A stretch of 6,592 nt of DNA. Source: Deltaproteobacteria bacterium. Its GTDB lineage: Bacteria > Desulfobacterota_C > Deferrisomatia > Deferrisomatales > JACRMM01. The notes beneath the pieces are model-generated. The model was given only the letters and a program-made list of their open reading frames with translations. It was not told the origin of the DNA and ran no database searches. The translations under genes were made by a program, and so were the position numbers. The stretch is taken from assembly GCA_016218905.1 (NCBI GenBank), contig JACRCS010000959.1:1-6592 (forward strand). Reading direction: 5' to 3'. Each line of letters begins with the position of its first letter. Positions within the stretch are counted from its first letter, which is position 1. Positions 6,473-6,592 of this stretch are shown one piece after another.

Positions 6473-6592
6473 AGGCGAACCACCGCGCCGACCTTTCGCG
6501 GACGCGGACGGCGCTCTTCGCGCCAATCCCCGAGCCGTCGGCCGTCATCCCGGCGGCCGCCTGGACCGACGTGACGTACCCGTGAAGGAGAA
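6473..6592 (+). other. Stretch after cas5, no gene seen; ends in a ribosome binding site
   Basis: There is no ATG and no convincing coding region in these 120 bases. Small inverted repeats occur (GGCGC at 6510-6514 with GCGCC at 6520-6524; palindrome GGCGGCCGCC at 6552-6561), but no T tract follows, so I see no terminator. This leaves room for read-through into a following gene. Confidence 0.6.
6585..6590 (+). promoter_or_regulatory. Shine-Dalgarno sequence of a gene beyond the right edge
   Basis: AAGGAG near the right edge is a near-perfect Shine-Dalgarno sequence with no start codon left inside the window. A gene starting within about ten bases after the window is expected. In MYXAN-type loci the gene after cas5 is usually cas4/cas1; this identity is inferred from family knowledge and not seen here. 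Confidence 0.5.

Noticed and set aside
5747..6526. 259-codon open frame on the minus strand
   Set aside because: It is a shadow of cas5; the sense strand has clear Cas5 motifs, start and ribosome binding site.
6510..6561. Small inverted repeats after cas5 as a terminator
   Set aside because: The stem is only five base pairs, the other element is a simple palindrome, and no T tract follows either of them.
6352..6585. 77-codon frame crossing the end of cas5 and the following gap
   Set aside because: Most of it is a shadow of cas5. The last 37 codons lie outside cas5 but have no start of their own and no recognisable motif, so I do not call a gene.

Overview
The window is GC-rich, bacterial and chromosomal in character. 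It holds the 3' end of a polyribonucleotide nucleotidyltransferase gene (pnp), a strong intrinsic terminator, a 260-base leader region, and then a compact co-directional CRISPR-Cas interference operon: cas6 - cas3 - cas8 (Cas8a1/Cmx1, DevT-like) - cas7 (DevR-like) - cas5 (DevS-like). This set matches the MYXAN-type class I systems, named for the dev locus of Myxococcus xanthus. High GC and this cas type would suit Myxococcota/Deltaproteobacteria, Acidobacteriota or a similar soil or sediment lineage. The phylum cannot be fixed from the sequence alone.

Layout. Positions 1-279 encode the end of the PNPase S1 domain and an Arg/Pro-rich tail. Positions 308-340 form a terminator with a perfect 11-bp stem and a GCAA tetraloop. 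Positions 341-601 have no supportable gene. They contain a candidate sigma70-like promoter (394-423), a cluster of four long G-runs (411-451) and a second strong hairpin (502-528) that would lie in the 5' leader of the cas mRNA. The cas genes run from 602 to 6472 without any gap between them: cas6/cas3 and cas8/cas7 share ATGA stop-start overlaps, cas3/cas8 overlap by 35 bases and cas7/cas5 by 14 bases. Positions 6473-6592 carry no convincing gene, but end in a good Shine-Dalgarno sequence (AAGGAG), so another gene probably starts just past the edge. In related loci this place is usually taken by the adaptation genes (cas4/cas1, cas2).

How the genes work together (family knowledge applied to these sequences): Cas6 cuts the CRISPR transcript into crRNAs. 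Several Cas7 subunits, Cas5 and the large subunit Cas8 assemble with the crRNA into a Cascade-type surveillance complex. Cas3, which here has a complete HD nuclease set and a complete helicase motif set in one chain, is recruited to degrade the bound DNA. All five proteins appear intact. No CRISPR array and no cas1, cas2 or cas4 is visible inside the window. The system is a known type. The least explained parts are the leader hairpin and the G-run cluster upstream of cas6.
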